This document shows positions 1 to 8,589 of a DNA stretch of 64,000 nucleotides, piece by piece. Origin of the DNA: CALDTK01 sp965213735 (GTDB lineage: Bacteria > Bacteroidota > Bacteroidia > Chitinophagales > Saprospiraceae); NCBI GenBank assembly GCA_965213735.1, contig CBDCAB010000005.1:62001-126000 (forward strand). The letters are read 5' to 3'. The translations under genes were made by a program, and so were the position numbers. A model generated the notes under the pieces. That model ran no database searches. It was not told the DNA's origin and was given only the letters and a program-made list of their open reading frames with translations. Within the stretch, counting starts at the first letter, position 1. Every line of letters begins with the position of its first letter.

Positions 1-205
1 GCTGTTTTTTGGCTTCGCCGTTTTTGCTGTTCGGGGGGCTGTGCTGGGGTTATGGTATCGCAAGGGTCGCAAAGGGAGGACGCGAGGGGGGCGGCTTCGC
101 CGGTTTTGGCTTCGCTGTTTTTTCAGCTTTGCTTGTTTTTTGGCTTCGCCGTTTTTGCTGTTTGGGGGGCTGTTTAGGGTGTGGTGTTTGTTGGTTTGGG
201 GGGGG
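1..205 (+). repeat. GC-rich interspersed repeat cluster
   Basis: This gene-free stretch is built from repeated blocks: GGCTTCGCCGTTTTTGCTG, GTTCGGGGGGCTG and GGTATCGCAAGG followed by CGCAAAGGGAGGACGC. The same blocks recur at 8590-9018 in the same orientation and at 40690-41075 in the opposite orientation. Short open frames across it have no resemblance to proteins and are repeat translations. Confidence 0.8.
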
Positions 206-208
206 TGG

Positions 209-232
209 CCTGACCACAACATTGTGGTCAGG
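209..232. repeat. palindrome, CCTGACCACAA family
   Basis: Two perfect 11-nt arms, CCTGACCACAA and TTGTGGTCAGG, are separated by CA. It lies just downstream of the tgt stop. Close relatives lie at 40665, 41859, 41991, 42039, 42703 and 52888, all in intergenic gaps. Confidence 0.85.
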
Positions 233-245
233 TAGAGAGTTGGCG

Positions 246-1370
246 TTAGAGCTTGCGAGCGAGTTGGGGCAGTATGCTTTTGTGCCACTGCTCAAACGTA
301 TCTGCGAGAATATGTGCGCGTGCTTGTCGTACTAGCCAAAGGTAAAAAGTGAGGTTGTGCAGCGTGGCGATTTGTTTGCCGAGCGCCTCGCCCGACTTGA
401 GCAGGTGCCGCAGGTAAGCCTTGGAGTGCAGCCGCGTGAGGGCACAGGGGCCGTCTGCATCCACAGCTGAGTGGTCGTTGATCCACTTTGCATTGGCCAT
501 GTTGAGGATGCCATGTTGGGTGTAGAGGGTTCCGTGGCGTCCATTTCTGGTGGGCAATACGCAGTCGAACATATCTACTCCTCGCGCAATGCATTCGAGG
601 ATATTTTGCGGGGTGCCTACGCCCATGAGGTAGCGGGGTCGGCCTTTCGGCAGAACCTCGCATACTTCCGCCACCATAGGATACATTTCGTGAGCAGGTT
701 CGCCAACGCTAAGTCCGCCAATGGCATTTCCTGGCAGGTCCTTGCTGGCCACGAATTCGGCACTTGTGCGACGCAGGTCGGAATAGGTACTACCCTGCAA
801 AATTCCAAATAGCGCTTGGGTGTAGCCGTGAGGGCAGCTGCTTTCGCCAAAACGCGCTACACACCGATCTAGCCAGCGGTGAGTAAGTTCCATACTCGTT
901 TTAGCGTAAGCATACGTACTTGGATACGGTGGACATTCATCAAACGCCATAATGATATTTGCGCCGATGTTGCGCTGCATGTCCATAACATTTTCGGGTG
1001 TAAACAGGTGTTCGGAGCCGTCGATGTGGCTGCGAAACCGTGCGCCTTCTTCGGTAAGCTTACGATTGGCGGCGAGGCTATAGACCTGGTAGCCACCCGA
1101 GTCGGTGAGCATCGGTCGCCGCCATTTACTGAACTCCTGCACGCCTCCACCGGCAGCCACCACTTCAACTCCAGGTCTGAGGTAAAGGTGGTAGGTGTTG
1201 GCGAGGATGATTTGGGCCTGCACATCATCCGCGAGTTCCTTGGCGTGTACACCTTTGACGGTGGCGGCTGTGCCCACAGGCATGAAAATGGGCGTTTGGA
1301 TAGTGCCGTGATCGGTGGTGAGTGTGCCGGCGCGCGCGAGGCCGCTGGTATGGTCGAGTTGAAAAATCAC
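246..1370 (-). CDS. tgt: queuine tRNA-ribosyltransferase (Tgt)
   Basis: tRNA-guanine transglycosylase exchanges guanine-34 for the queuosine precursor in tRNAs with GUN anticodons. The sequence shows the family landmarks TPIFMPVGT near the N-terminus, LTDSGGYQVYSL carrying the active-site Asp, GGLSVGEP, and MFDCVLPTRNGRHGTLYT. I chose the GTG at 1370, which begins VIFQLDHTSG as family members do. An upstream ATG at 1445 would add 25 residues encoded by a dispersed repeat (1399-1520), which is unlikely. With this start the protein is 374 residues, the usual length. The C-terminal CxCxxC zinc ligands of E. coli Tgt are not seen; only one Cys remains, in GPCALTRLHSKAYL. The gene contains a reverse-orientation copy of the 14-mer motif at 840. 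Confidence 0.95.
   Translation of the reverse strand: MIFQLDHTSGLARAGTLTTDHGTIQTPIFMPVGTAATVKGVHAKELADDVQAQIILANTYHLYLRPGVEVVAAGGGVQEFSKWRRPMLTDSGGYQVYSLAANRKLTEEGARFRSHIDGSEHLFTPENVMDMQRNIGANIIMAFDECPPYPSTYAYAKTSMELTHRWLDRCVARFGESSCPHGYTQALFGILQGSTYSDLRRTSAEFVASKDLPGNAIGGLSVGEPAHEMYPMVAEVCEVLPKGRPRYLMGVGTPQNILECIARGVDMFDCVLPTRNGRHGTLYTQHGILNMANAKWINDHSAVDADGPCALTRLHSKAYLRHLLKSGEALGKQIATLHNLTFYLWLVRQARAHILADTFEQWHKSILPQLARKL
840..853 (-). repeat. 14-bp dispersed motif (exact)
   Basis: Exact GTTTTGGCGAAAGC on the minus strand, inside tgt, read in frame as F-G-E-S. Confidence 0.9.
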
Positions 1371-1398
1371 GGGGTGAAGATGGGGTGCATTGCGTCCC

Positions 1399-1520
1399 CC
1401 AGCCCGTCTGCCCACTGCGTGGTCAAACAAACTGGCCGAACACATGGTGGACCTAACCGGCCCACTGAGGGGGACTTAGCACCCACAGGTCAGGTTGCGC
1501 GTGCTTTAGCGCGCTTAATT
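1399..1520 (+). repeat. long dispersed repeat, copy A
   Basis: About 120 bp starting CCCAGCCCGTCTG, passing GGTGGACCTAACCGGCCCAC and ending in the GCGCG-TGCTTTAG-CGCGC hairpin. It is highly similar to the central part of the tandem copies at 62625-62832 and 62849-63055. It lies just upstream of the tgt start. Confidence 0.85.
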
Positions 1521-1550
1521 ATGCAGCTCTCTAGGTGCAGTTACGCACAA

Positions 1551-1621
1551 GTACCCGACGGATCTGATCTTGAACTGATTCCTTTATAAGGATCGAACTT
1601 TTGATCAGGTCCGTCGGGTAC
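1551..1621. repeat. 71-bp inverted-repeat element, copy 1
   Basis: Arms of 19 nt (GTACCCGACGGATCTGATC at 1551-1569 and GATCAGGTCCGTCGGGTAC at 1603-1621) pair with a single mismatch around a 33-nt loop. The right arm is identical in a second element at 40501-40576, whose loop is different. It lies in the gap between the tgt and TerB-like genes. Confidence 0.85.
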
Positions 1622-1633
1622 CACCTCTCACAC

Positions 1634-1682
1634 CCTAGCATCCAGCATCCAGCATCCAACCTCCAGCAGCGAAGCGCTCCAG
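1634..1682 (+). repeat. simple CATCCAGCATCCAG repeat
   Basis: Short tandem units of CATCCAG followed by CCTCCAGCAGCGAAGCGCTCCAG. The second part resembles the 23-bp tandem units at 63154-63245. Confidence 0.7.
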
Positions 1683-1702
1683 TCCTCACCTCCCACTTCC
1701 CC

Positions 1703-2122
1703 TCAATTCATAAACTTCTTTATTTTATCAATCATAAATTCAGAAGGCATATTAGAATTCTTGAACTTATTAGCCAACTTTATAAAGTCAGTTATTAGCT
1801 CCTCCCGGAATCCCAGTTTTAGACCGAAATGCTTAATGGAGACTTCCTCCTCTGGCTCGATGGTGGTATCCGACTTCATGAGAAAGACCAAGTGGTAGAG
1901 GACCTCCATGCGGTCGCGCTCGGACTTCGGATACTTGATGTCGCTGTTGTCTGAAGCAAGTTCTTCGTCGATTTCAGAGAGCATCAGGCGTTGCTGCTGA
2001 CCTACGCGACGGATGTACTGCAATTCCTCATCACTAACAGAACCATCGCTTTGCGACAGCGACTTCAGCGCGCGAATGAGTTGTATTGATTTATCGTGGC
2101 GTGTAAGATCTTCCCAATTCAT
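1703..2122 (-). CDS. TerB-like domain protein
   Basis: A small acidic helical protein with the look of the TerB / tellurite-resistance family: an N-terminal DKSIQLIRALKSLSQSDG helix followed by VSDEELQYIRRVGQ and a C-terminal pair of helices. I chose the ATG at 2122 (MNWEDLTRHDKS), giving 139 residues that begin at the domain. An ATG at 2269 would add 49 low-complexity residues without family resemblance. Such single-domain proteins are thought to act in stress or metal-related protein networks, but no specific role can be read here. It is divergent from mreB across a long intergenic gap. Family assignment is by pattern only. Confidence 0.65.
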   Translation of the reverse strand: MNWEDLTRHDKSIQLIRALKSLSQSDGSVSDEELQYIRRVGQQQRLMLSEIDEELASDNSDIKYPKSERDRMEVLYHLVFLMKSDTTIEPEEEVSIKHFGLKLGFREELITDFIKLANKFKNSNMPSEFMIDKIKKFMN

Positions 2123-2690
2123 AGTCGGCAATGTAGCCAGCGCCTCCAAACCATCTGCATTTTTCGACACTGGCTTAGACCCGGATCGTGCATTGGGATG
2201 CGTAGCGAGAGTTCTCAAGCCCAAAGAATACGTGTGCTCGCGGAGAAAATTTTCCGCAGACGTAGTCACTACTACGGTGAGGACAGATTTTTGAGCAAGT
2301 GCGCGTAGTCAAAGGGCTGAGGACTCGTAGTAGCAATTCTAATACACGATCCGGGTTGTACTCAAGTTGCAGAAATCGACCTTTATCGGCTTAGCCTAGG
2401 CCGCATGTTTGCAGCGTCACCACAAGCTATAGCAGATCTAGCGATTCGGAGGCGCGATTTAAGCTCAACTTAGCGGGGATTGGCCCAGGAAATACTCCTC
2501 GCCAATCCCTTTTTACCTGCAGAGGCGCACTGTCGGCCTGAAGAAGGAGTGTTATGCACTGGTGACTGTCAGAGCTTTTCCCCGAAAGGGACCTCGAATG
2601 CACATTTTTCGTTGCTTTGCACGTCAGGCACAGAAACTACCAATTTTCTGGTAGAAATTTGAGTCTCACCCCACACGCCACTCCCCCCAT
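2123..2690. other. long intergenic region upstream of mreB
   Basis: About 570 bp without a convincing gene. It holds a terminator-like hairpin at 2476-2514 and a small hairpin CTACCA-ATTTTC-TGGTAG near 2637-2654 shortly before mreB. No known riboswitch consensus was recognised. It could hold a small RNA or a long mreB leader. Confidence 0.5.
2476..2514 (+). terminator. rho-independent-type hairpin
   Basis: GGGATTGGC (2476-2484) pairs perfectly with GCCAATCCC (2501-2509) and is followed by TTTTT. No plus-strand protein gene lies upstream, so it may end a small RNA or attenuate mreB transcription. Confidence 0.6.
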
Positions 2691-3722
2691 ATGGGATTTT
2701 TCAGCTTTTTCACCCAGGAACTTGCCATCGACCTGGGTACAGCAAATACACTCATCATCCAAGACGGTAAGGTCGTGGTGGATGAACCCTCTATCGTTGC
2801 CGTTGATCGTCGCACCAACCAAACCATTGCCGTTGGTCATAAGGCGATGCAGATGCACGAGAAGACGCACGAAAACATCAAGACGATCCGCCCACTCAAG
2901 GATGGCGTGATCGCGGATTTTCAGGCAGCCGAGGCCATGATCGAGGGCCTTATCAACATGATCGGTCGCCGCCGCCGCTTGTTTTCGCACATGAAAATGG
3001 TCATCTGTATTCCCTCAGGAATTACCGAAGTCGAAAAGCGTGCAGTATTTGAAAGCGCTGATCATGTGGATGCTAAAGAGACATACCTCATCCACGAGCC
3101 TATGGCTGCAGCCCTCGGCATTGGTCTCGATGTGGAAGAGCCCGTCGGCAATATGATTATCGACATCGGGGGTGGCACTACCGAGATTGCCGTGATCGCC
3201 CTTAGTGGTATCGTGGCCGACCAATCCATCCGCATTGCCGGCGATGAATTTACGCTCGACATCATGTCTTACATGAAGCGTCAACACAATATCTTGATCG
3301 GCGAGCGTACTGCCGAACAAATTAAAATTCATGTCGGCTCCGCACTTCACGAGCTGGAAAATCCACCTGAAGACTATGCCGTCAATGGCCGCGATCTGAT
3401 GTCGGGTATTCCCAAACAAATCACAGTTAACTATCAAGAGATAGCTAATGCGCTCGATAAAAGCGTTTCGAAAGTAGAAGACGCTGTCCTTAAAGCACTC
3501 GAAACAACTCCTCCCGAACTTGCCTCGGACATCTACCGCACCGGCCTCTACCTCACCGGAGGCGGAGCTCTGCTGCGCGGTTTAGACAAGCGCCTCAGTC
3601 AAAAGACCAAATTACCCGTACACGTCACCGAAGACCCACTCCGGGCCGTGGTGCGAGGCACAGGTATCGCGCTGAAGAACATCCACAAGTTCAGCTTTTT
3701 GATCGACCGAAAAAGCGTGTAA
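2691..3722 (+). CDS. mreB: rod shape-determining protein MreB
   Basis: Bacterial actin homologue that polymerises under the inner membrane and organises the peptidoglycan elongation machinery. The 343-residue length is typical. Seen in order: phosphate-1 loop LAIDLGTANTLI (about residues 11-22), connect-1 region LIHEPMAAALGIGL, phosphate-2 loop IIDIGGGTTEIAVI (about 157-170), and adenosine motif LTGGGALLRGLD (about 290). The N-terminus MGFFSFFTQE is a short amphipathic start typical of MreB. mreC, mreD, pbp2 and rodA do not follow; the next gene is an unrelated cytoplasmic protein 34 bp downstream, so mreB appears separated from the usual mre operon. Confidence 0.95.
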   Translation: MGFFSFFTQELAIDLGTANTLIIQDGKVVVDEPSIVAVDRRTNQTIAVGHKAMQMHEKTHENIKTIRPLKDGVIADFQAAEAMIEGLINMIGRRRRLFSHMKMVICIPSGITEVEKRAVFESADHVDAKETYLIHEPMAAALGIGLDVEEPVGNMIIDIGGGTTEIAVIALSGIVADQSIRIAGDEFTLDIMSYMKRQHNILIGERTAEQIKIHVGSALHELENPPEDYAVNGRDLMSGIPKQITVNYQEIANALDKSVSKVEDAVLKALETTPPELASDIYRTGLYLTGGGALLRGLDKRLSQKTKLPVHVTEDPLRAVVRGTGIALKNIHKFSFLIDRKSV

Positions 3723-3756
3723 CTAATACAGCCAATAATATTACTACCTTTCAGGC

Positions 3757-4608
3757 ATGAGTAGTGATGATAAGCTATCGAAGGCTGAACGCTTGCGACT
3801 GCAAAATGAACTGACCAAGAGTGATTTAGAAGATCGCCTCGGCGCCCAATTTGGCTTTGGTGAAGATCCGGCCGGAGATTTCACCCCAGAGATGGAAGCG
3901 GAATTTCTCAAGCGCATTATGCAGGTGGAAGGCGGCGGAAAGGAAACGTACGTGCCGATCCGTACCTTTCTAAGCAATAAAGTCGAGAAGAAAGCGGCAG
4001 CCTTAGCCCGCAGTGGAAATTTTGATGAGGCTGTAGTTGTTCTCATACTCGCTTTTCAGCAAAACGGAATACTGACCGATCCACCAGATTGGATCACCAC
4101 CAAGGGCTTTTATCATTTTCTAGTAGGAGACTTTCTCGATCATACTATTCCTAAACCTCCTCCTCAAGTTGCCTATAACGACGACCCGGACAGGCGGCAT
4201 ATGATAGGCGTCATGTACGAGCAGGTGCGCCAGGATAGCCCACATGACATGGCCTTTGTCACTGAAGCATTTCTGATCGACCTACTCACGCCCAACGAAC
4301 CCTTTGCCGGAGACATGCTGGCTCACACCTGTCGCGCAGGTACGGAAGTCGAACCCAAAGCCAGCGCCATCGCGCGCATCAATGCCTGGAAAGAGCAGTG
4401 GAGCAACATAAACCCTATTGGTTTTGCACCAATGTATCCTGTTCAAGCAGAAGATAAAGCGCTGTATTTTCACTTCCAATGCAAGTATTCTACAACAGAT
4501 AAAGATGGGAAATCCGAAACTTTCGAAGGACAGGGGTTAGCGCAGCTGGCGCTCGAAAACAAAACCTTTCGCGTCGTCGGATTCGTCATGGAAGGCTTCA
4601 CTATGTAA
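3757..4608 (+). CDS. conserved hypothetical cytoplasmic protein
   Basis: 283 residues with no signal peptide or membrane segment and no domain I recognise. The N-terminus is charged and helical (KAERLRLQNELTKSDLEDRL). The C-terminal part, around YPVQAEDKALYFHFQCKYST and ENKTFRVVGFVMEGFTM, has alternating beta-like character that could form an SnoaL/NTF2-like fold, but this is a guess. TACCTTTC at 3745-3752 resembles a Bacteroidota -7 box yet sits only 4 bp before the ATG, so transcription may instead come from mreB, 34 bp upstream. The last 72 bp overlap the convergent DUF1990 gene. Confidence 0.7.
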   Translation: MSSDDKLSKAERLRLQNELTKSDLEDRLGAQFGFGEDPAGDFTPEMEAEFLKRIMQVEGGGKETYVPIRTFLSNKVEKKAAALARSGNFDEAVVVLILAFQQNGILTDPPDWITTKGFYHFLVGDFLDHTIPKPPPQVAYNDDPDRRHMIGVMYEQVRQDSPHDMAFVTEAFLIDLLTPNEPFAGDMLAHTCRAGTEVEPKASAIARINAWKEQWSNINPIGFAPMYPVQAEDKALYFHFQCKYSTTDKDGKSETFEGQGLAQLALENKTFRVVGFVMEGFTM

Positions 4609-5181
4609 TGGCGCATGTTCAGCAACAAAAGCTTGCATGGCCTTCGCCGATTCGCGTCTAAATCTTGCTTGCTGGGCTCGCATGTATGGTTTGAGCAATT
4701 TGGCACCCCACCACATCGGGCGGCTAAATGCATTTAACACGTAGTAGATATCCCCGCTGGCGTCTCGCTCTACTCCAAAAAACTCTTCTCCCTGAGCAAC
4801 ATGGCCAGGAAGTGTTCCGTAGGCAAAGCCGAAGCGCTGCCTTTCCTCCGTCACATAAATGATGCGTGCGGGATTGAGCCACCATAGCCCGAGGAGTCGG
4901 AAGGCTATGAGCACCTGCAGGCCTTCTCGCGGAAGAATTACTGGCAAAACTTTGGTCCATCCAGCAGGAAACATCCTCCACGTCTGTAGCGCAGCTATGG
5001 CCACTTGCCAGACCTTATCACCATGGCCTAAACGCACCCGCACACTATCATGCATATAATGCGCTGGAGGTCGTGGCCAGGCAGTAGCACCGCGCTCCCA
5101 ATAGGTGATCGGGAGCTTGCACAGCTCGTTTAGCAGCTGCGCTATTCGCTGTGAAGAGGGTATCCGTAGAAGTGGTCGCAC
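4537..5181 (-). CDS. DUF1990 family protein
   Basis: 214 residues matching DUF1990 (YndJ-C-like) by pattern: the N-terminal LPITYWERGATA segment, the central GWTKVLP stretch, and the hallmark FAYGTLPGHVAQGEEFFGVE followed by YVLNAFSRPMWW. The biochemical function of the family is unknown. The gene starts 110 bp from the divergent bestrophin gene, so the two probably share a regulatory gap. Its 3' end runs 72 bp antisense into the preceding plus-strand gene, encoding a tail (EAFHDESDDAKGFVFERQLR) that may be dispensable. Confidence 0.8.
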   Translation of the reverse strand: MRPLLRIPSSQRIAQLLNELCKLPITYWERGATAWPRPPAHYMHDSVRVRLGHGDKVWQVAIAALQTWRMFPAGWTKVLPVILPREGLQVLIAFRLLGLWWLNPARIIYVTEERQRFGFAYGTLPGHVAQGEEFFGVERDASGDIYYVLNAFSRPMWWGAKLLKPYMRAQQARFRRESAKAMQAFVAEHAPLHSEAFHDESDDAKGFVFERQLR

Positions 5182-5291
5182 AGCAAGTCAACGTCGGAGG
5201 AGAGGAGTAAGTTTCAGTTGTTATTGAAAGTTTTGAATCTTCCCTCTCCTCCCCGCGCGCTACATTACCATTTTGCTCAAGCTGTGCACGC

Positions 5292-6218
5292 ATGATTCTA
5301 TATAAGACCAACGACAACTGGTTTGGTGATATCGGACACCTGTGGCGCTCCTACACTATGACGCGCATCATGCGGTGGGTTGGCTTTACCGGAATTTATA
5401 CGACGGCTGGCGTGCTTGCCTTTGCCAACATCGAGCAGATGGAGATGGCGAGAGTCGACACTACGATTTATACTTTGCTGGGGCTGGTGCTGTCAATTCT
5501 GCTCGTCTTTCGCACCAACACAGCTTACGACCGTTGGTGGGAAGGCCGTAAACAATGGGGGGCGCTGGTGAATAATTCACGCAACCTCGCCATCTATGTC
5601 CACGGCGCTTTTAGCCGGAGCAATGAAGACGTCAGACGCTTCTACGGCAAGCAAATTAGCAACTTCTGCATCGCGTTCGTCGACCACCTGCGCCAAGGCA
5701 CCCAGCTCGAAGAGTTGATTTACCTGAGCGAAGAAGAAAGGATTCGTTTTGCGAAAGCGAACCACATCCCAAACCTAATCGTACGCCGCATGTACGAGCG
5801 TCTCTCCCAGGCACACGAAGCAGGCGAAATTTCCAACGCCGACTTTATCAACATGGGGCCACTACACAAAAGCTTCCTCGACATCTTGGGCGCCTGCGAA
5901 CGGATAAAGAAGACACCCATACCTTTTAGCTATGCAGTATATCTGAAGATATTTATCACAGCGTACATACTCATCCTTCCGTTTGCTCTCGCAGGAGCTT
6001 TCGGTTGGCTAACCATCCCGCTGAGTATGTTCATCACCTTTGCGCTGCTCGGAGTAGAATTACTTGGGGAAGAGATTGAAGATCCCTTCGGGACGGACTG
6101 CAATGACCTCCCTACTGGAGACATAGCCCACACGATCAAGAAAAACGTGTTTGAAATTCTAGAAGATCGCTACACAATTCCTGAACAGGAGCATGAGCTT
6201 TATGAAAAGGTCTTTTAA
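5292..6218 (+). CDS. bestrophin family anion channel (UPF0187)
   Basis: 308-residue membrane protein of the bacterial bestrophin family, pentameric ion channels in the inner membrane. Seen: N-terminal DNWFGDIGHLWRSYTMTRIM, two early hydrophobic helices, the signature FRTNTAYDRWWEGRKQWGAL (about residues 75-95), later helices around LKIFITAYILILPFALAGAF and the conserved acidic LGVELLGEEIEDPFGTD. All blocks and the normal length are present, so it should be functional. The ATG at 5292 directly precedes the family N-terminus. It contains a 13-bp deletion variant of the 14-mer motif (GTTTTGCGAAAGC, 5746-5758). Confidence 0.92.
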   Translation: MILYKTNDNWFGDIGHLWRSYTMTRIMRWVGFTGIYTTAGVLAFANIEQMEMARVDTTIYTLLGLVLSILLVFRTNTAYDRWWEGRKQWGALVNNSRNLAIYVHGAFSRSNEDVRRFYGKQISNFCIAFVDHLRQGTQLEELIYLSEEERIRFAKANHIPNLIVRRMYERLSQAHEAGEISNADFINMGPLHKSFLDILGACERIKKTPIPFSYAVYLKIFITAYILILPFALAGAFGWLTIPLSMFITFALLGVELLGEEIEDPFGTDCNDLPTGDIAHTIKKNVFEILEDRYTIPEQEHELYEKVF

Positions 6219-6229
6219 CTAAGCTGCGC

Positions 6230-8434
6230 TTACTGCCGCTCGGCCACTTTTACCTCAGACTGCACCATATCGTTGACAATCTGTACAGTCTCGTAAAGGT
6301 GTAGATCCTTTTTCACACGCTCGATAAAGTCTTCATTGCGACCGACTTTACCTTCCTCAGCACCTTCTAGCTGTAGTTTGTCGAGTTTGAGGTTAGCTAC
6401 CTGCAGATCGTCAATTGGCTTAAACAGCTCCTTGTACTTCTTGCTTTCAGCACTGCGAACAGTCTGCTCGGCCATAAAATCTTTGAGACGAAGACTAACG
6501 AGGGTCTCGTCACGCTCAGCACGAAGTTCGTGCGCATAGCGGTCGATTTCTTGAAAAGCTGGGTCACTTTGCGTGCGCGCGAGGCTCTTAGAGCGAATAG
6601 CATCTAGGTTGGCTACATAAGCGGGAGTGCGCTCGTATTGAGCAGGCGCAATTTTATCCCACTGTAGCGGATAATCATTTTCCCGCTCCCCGGTTTCGAG
6701 GTATGCATAGCTATCGGGAAGAAAGATATCAGGCGTTACTCCTTCAAGTTGTGTTGAGCCACCATTGACGCGGTAGAACTTCTGAGTCGTCACCTTAAGG
6801 TTACCTAAAGGCTTTACATTTTTGGCTCCACGCAATGCTACATCGAGATCAATGAAGCGCTGGACAGTTCCCTTACCAAAAGTTTTATTACCGACAATTA
6901 CAGCACGACCATAATCCTGCAGGGCAGCGGCAATGATTTCGGAAGCACTGGCGGAAAATTCATTGACCATTACAACCAAAGGTCCATCATACTGCACGTC
7001 GTCGTCATCGTCTTCGAGAACTTCGGGATTGCGGTCGCGACTCTTGACTTGCACGACAGGACCTTCTTCGATGAAAAGGCCAGTCATGTCAACAACATCG
7101 CGCAGGCTTCCGCCGCCGTTGCTGCGTAGGTCGAGAATTATACCCGCCACACCTTCTGTTTTGAGCTTTTCGACCTCGGTGCGAATGTCGCGAAAACTCG
7201 AGCGACCTTTATCATCTGAAAAATCAGCATAGAATCGTGGCAGTCGAATGTATCCTACTGGATCACCTACTTCAGTATCGAGGAGCAGCGACTTTGCAAA
7301 GCCTTCTTCGAGAATGACCACGTCGCGGACAATGACAATATCCTCAATTGTTCCATCAACCTTCTTCACAGTCAAGGTAACTTTTGTATCCTTTGGACCG
7401 CGGATGAGCTGCACAACTTCATTGATGTTCATACCAGCAATGTCCACTGGCTCTTCGCCTTCTTGGGCCACTCCCATAATGATATCTTTTTCGGAGAGTT
7501 GCTTGCCTTTCCATGCAGGTCCACCAGCAACAATATCACTTACCTTGGTATAGTCGCCATCTGTCTGGAGACGAGCTCCGATGCCTTCGAGCTTGCCAGC
7601 CATCGTGATATCAAAGTTTTCCTTATCAACTGGAGCGAAGTAACCTGTGTGAGGATCGTAGATGGAGGTGACAGCGTTGAGGTAATCGCTGAGGCGATCG
7701 GCACGCTTCATTTTAGCCATGCGCTCGTACCAGCCGTCGAAGCTTTTGAGCACGGCGCGGCGGGCATCGGCTTCTAGCTCATCGATGGTTTTGCCCTCGA
7801 CACTCTGATCGCCTGCGTCTGTGGTATCGAGCGACTCATCCTCACCATCTTCATCTTCATCGAGACCGGTGTCGGATTTGTCCTCAGGTTCATCGACTTT
7901 TTGCTGCTGCTCAATTTTGTCGTTGAGCCGAGTCATGGTTTCATACTTGAGCACTTGCCTCCAGCTCTCGCGGAGTTCAGTCTCATTTTTGGGGAATGGC
8001 TTTTTCTCACCATCGAGTTCGGCTACTTCACTGACTTCAAAGTCGAAAGGCTTAGCGAGAATCTCCTGGTAGAGCTTCTGGCTGCGTTTGCGAGCTAGTT
8101 CAAAGCGTTCTTCGACGAGGTTGAAAAAGGTGAGGTCACTATTGTCGAGTTGATTGTCGAGTTGAGTCTCGTACTGCTCGAACAGGTCGATATCCTCTTG
8201 GGTGAAGAACCTGCGCGAGCCATCGACGCGGTCGAGGTAGAGGCGGTAAAGCCGCTCGCTGAATTGGTCGTCGAGATCTACAGGCTCATAGTGCAGTCCG
8301 GAGAGTGCATTGATGGTAGTGTTTATAATGGCCCGCTCCTTTTCTGGATTGTCGGGTGCGGTGTAGAGGGTAAAAGCTGAGACAACTCCTGTGAGCAGGG
8401 AGGAGAGAAGGATGAGCGTCTTCAAAGTGTGCAA
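6230..8434 (-). CDS. tail-specific carboxy-terminal processing protease (S41A)
   Basis: 734-residue periplasmic protease of the Prc/CtpA type, which degrades proteins from exposed C-terminal tails. A signal peptide (MHTLKTLILLSSLLTGVVSA) is followed by a helical N-terminal domain, a very acidic linker (about residues 180-220), a PDZ domain (about 270-360, GIGARLQTDGDYTKVSDIV onwards) and the S41 catalytic domain. The catalytic dyad is readable: Ser496 in SASASE and Lys521 in TFGKGTVQ, 25 residues apart as in characterised members. A C-terminal DUF3340-like helical extension completes it. It converges with the bestrophin gene, 11 bp apart. Confidence 0.95.
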   Translation of the reverse strand: MHTLKTLILLSSLLTGVVSAFTLYTAPDNPEKERAIINTTINALSGLHYEPVDLDDQFSERLYRLYLDRVDGSRRFFTQEDIDLFEQYETQLDNQLDNSDLTFFNLVEERFELARKRSQKLYQEILAKPFDFEVSEVAELDGEKKPFPKNETELRESWRQVLKYETMTRLNDKIEQQQKVDEPEDKSDTGLDEDEDGEDESLDTTDAGDQSVEGKTIDELEADARRAVLKSFDGWYERMAKMKRADRLSDYLNAVTSIYDPHTGYFAPVDKENFDITMAGKLEGIGARLQTDGDYTKVSDIVAGGPAWKGKQLSEKDIIMGVAQEGEEPVDIAGMNINEVVQLIRGPKDTKVTLTVKKVDGTIEDIVIVRDVVILEEGFAKSLLLDTEVGDPVGYIRLPRFYADFSDDKGRSSFRDIRTEVEKLKTEGVAGIILDLRSNGGGSLRDVVDMTGLFIEEGPVVQVKSRDRNPEVLEDDDDDVQYDGPLVVMVNEFSASASEIIAAALQDYGRAVIVGNKTFGKGTVQRFIDLDVALRGAKNVKPLGNLKVTTQKFYRVNGGSTQLEGVTPDIFLPDSYAYLETGERENDYPLQWDKIAPAQYERTPAYVANLDAIRSKSLARTQSDPAFQEIDRYAHELRAERDETLVSLRLKDFMAEQTVRSAESKKYKELFKPIDDLQVANLKLDKLQLEGAEEGKVGRNEDFIERVKKDLHLYETVQIVNDMVQSEVKVAERQ

Positions 8435-8589
8435 TTTAGACTAAGCAAAATGTTGTTTGGCGACTTCGGCCCTGGCTCAGGACGAATGTCGGCAAATCTG
8501 GAAGTCGGACGTTGAGACTGAACGCGACCGTCCGGTGGATAAGTATACCTAATCCGCCAGGAAATGGTTGGGGCGAAAATCGCGCCGAT

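Noticed and set aside
879..1589. 236-codon plus-strand frame opposite tgt
   Set aside because: Antisense to conserved tgt codons and extends through a dispersed repeat.
2300..2690. Known riboswitch or 6S/SRP RNA upstream of mreB
   Set aside because: No TPP, SAM, cobalamin, SRP or other familiar consensus was recognised; only generic hairpins are visible.
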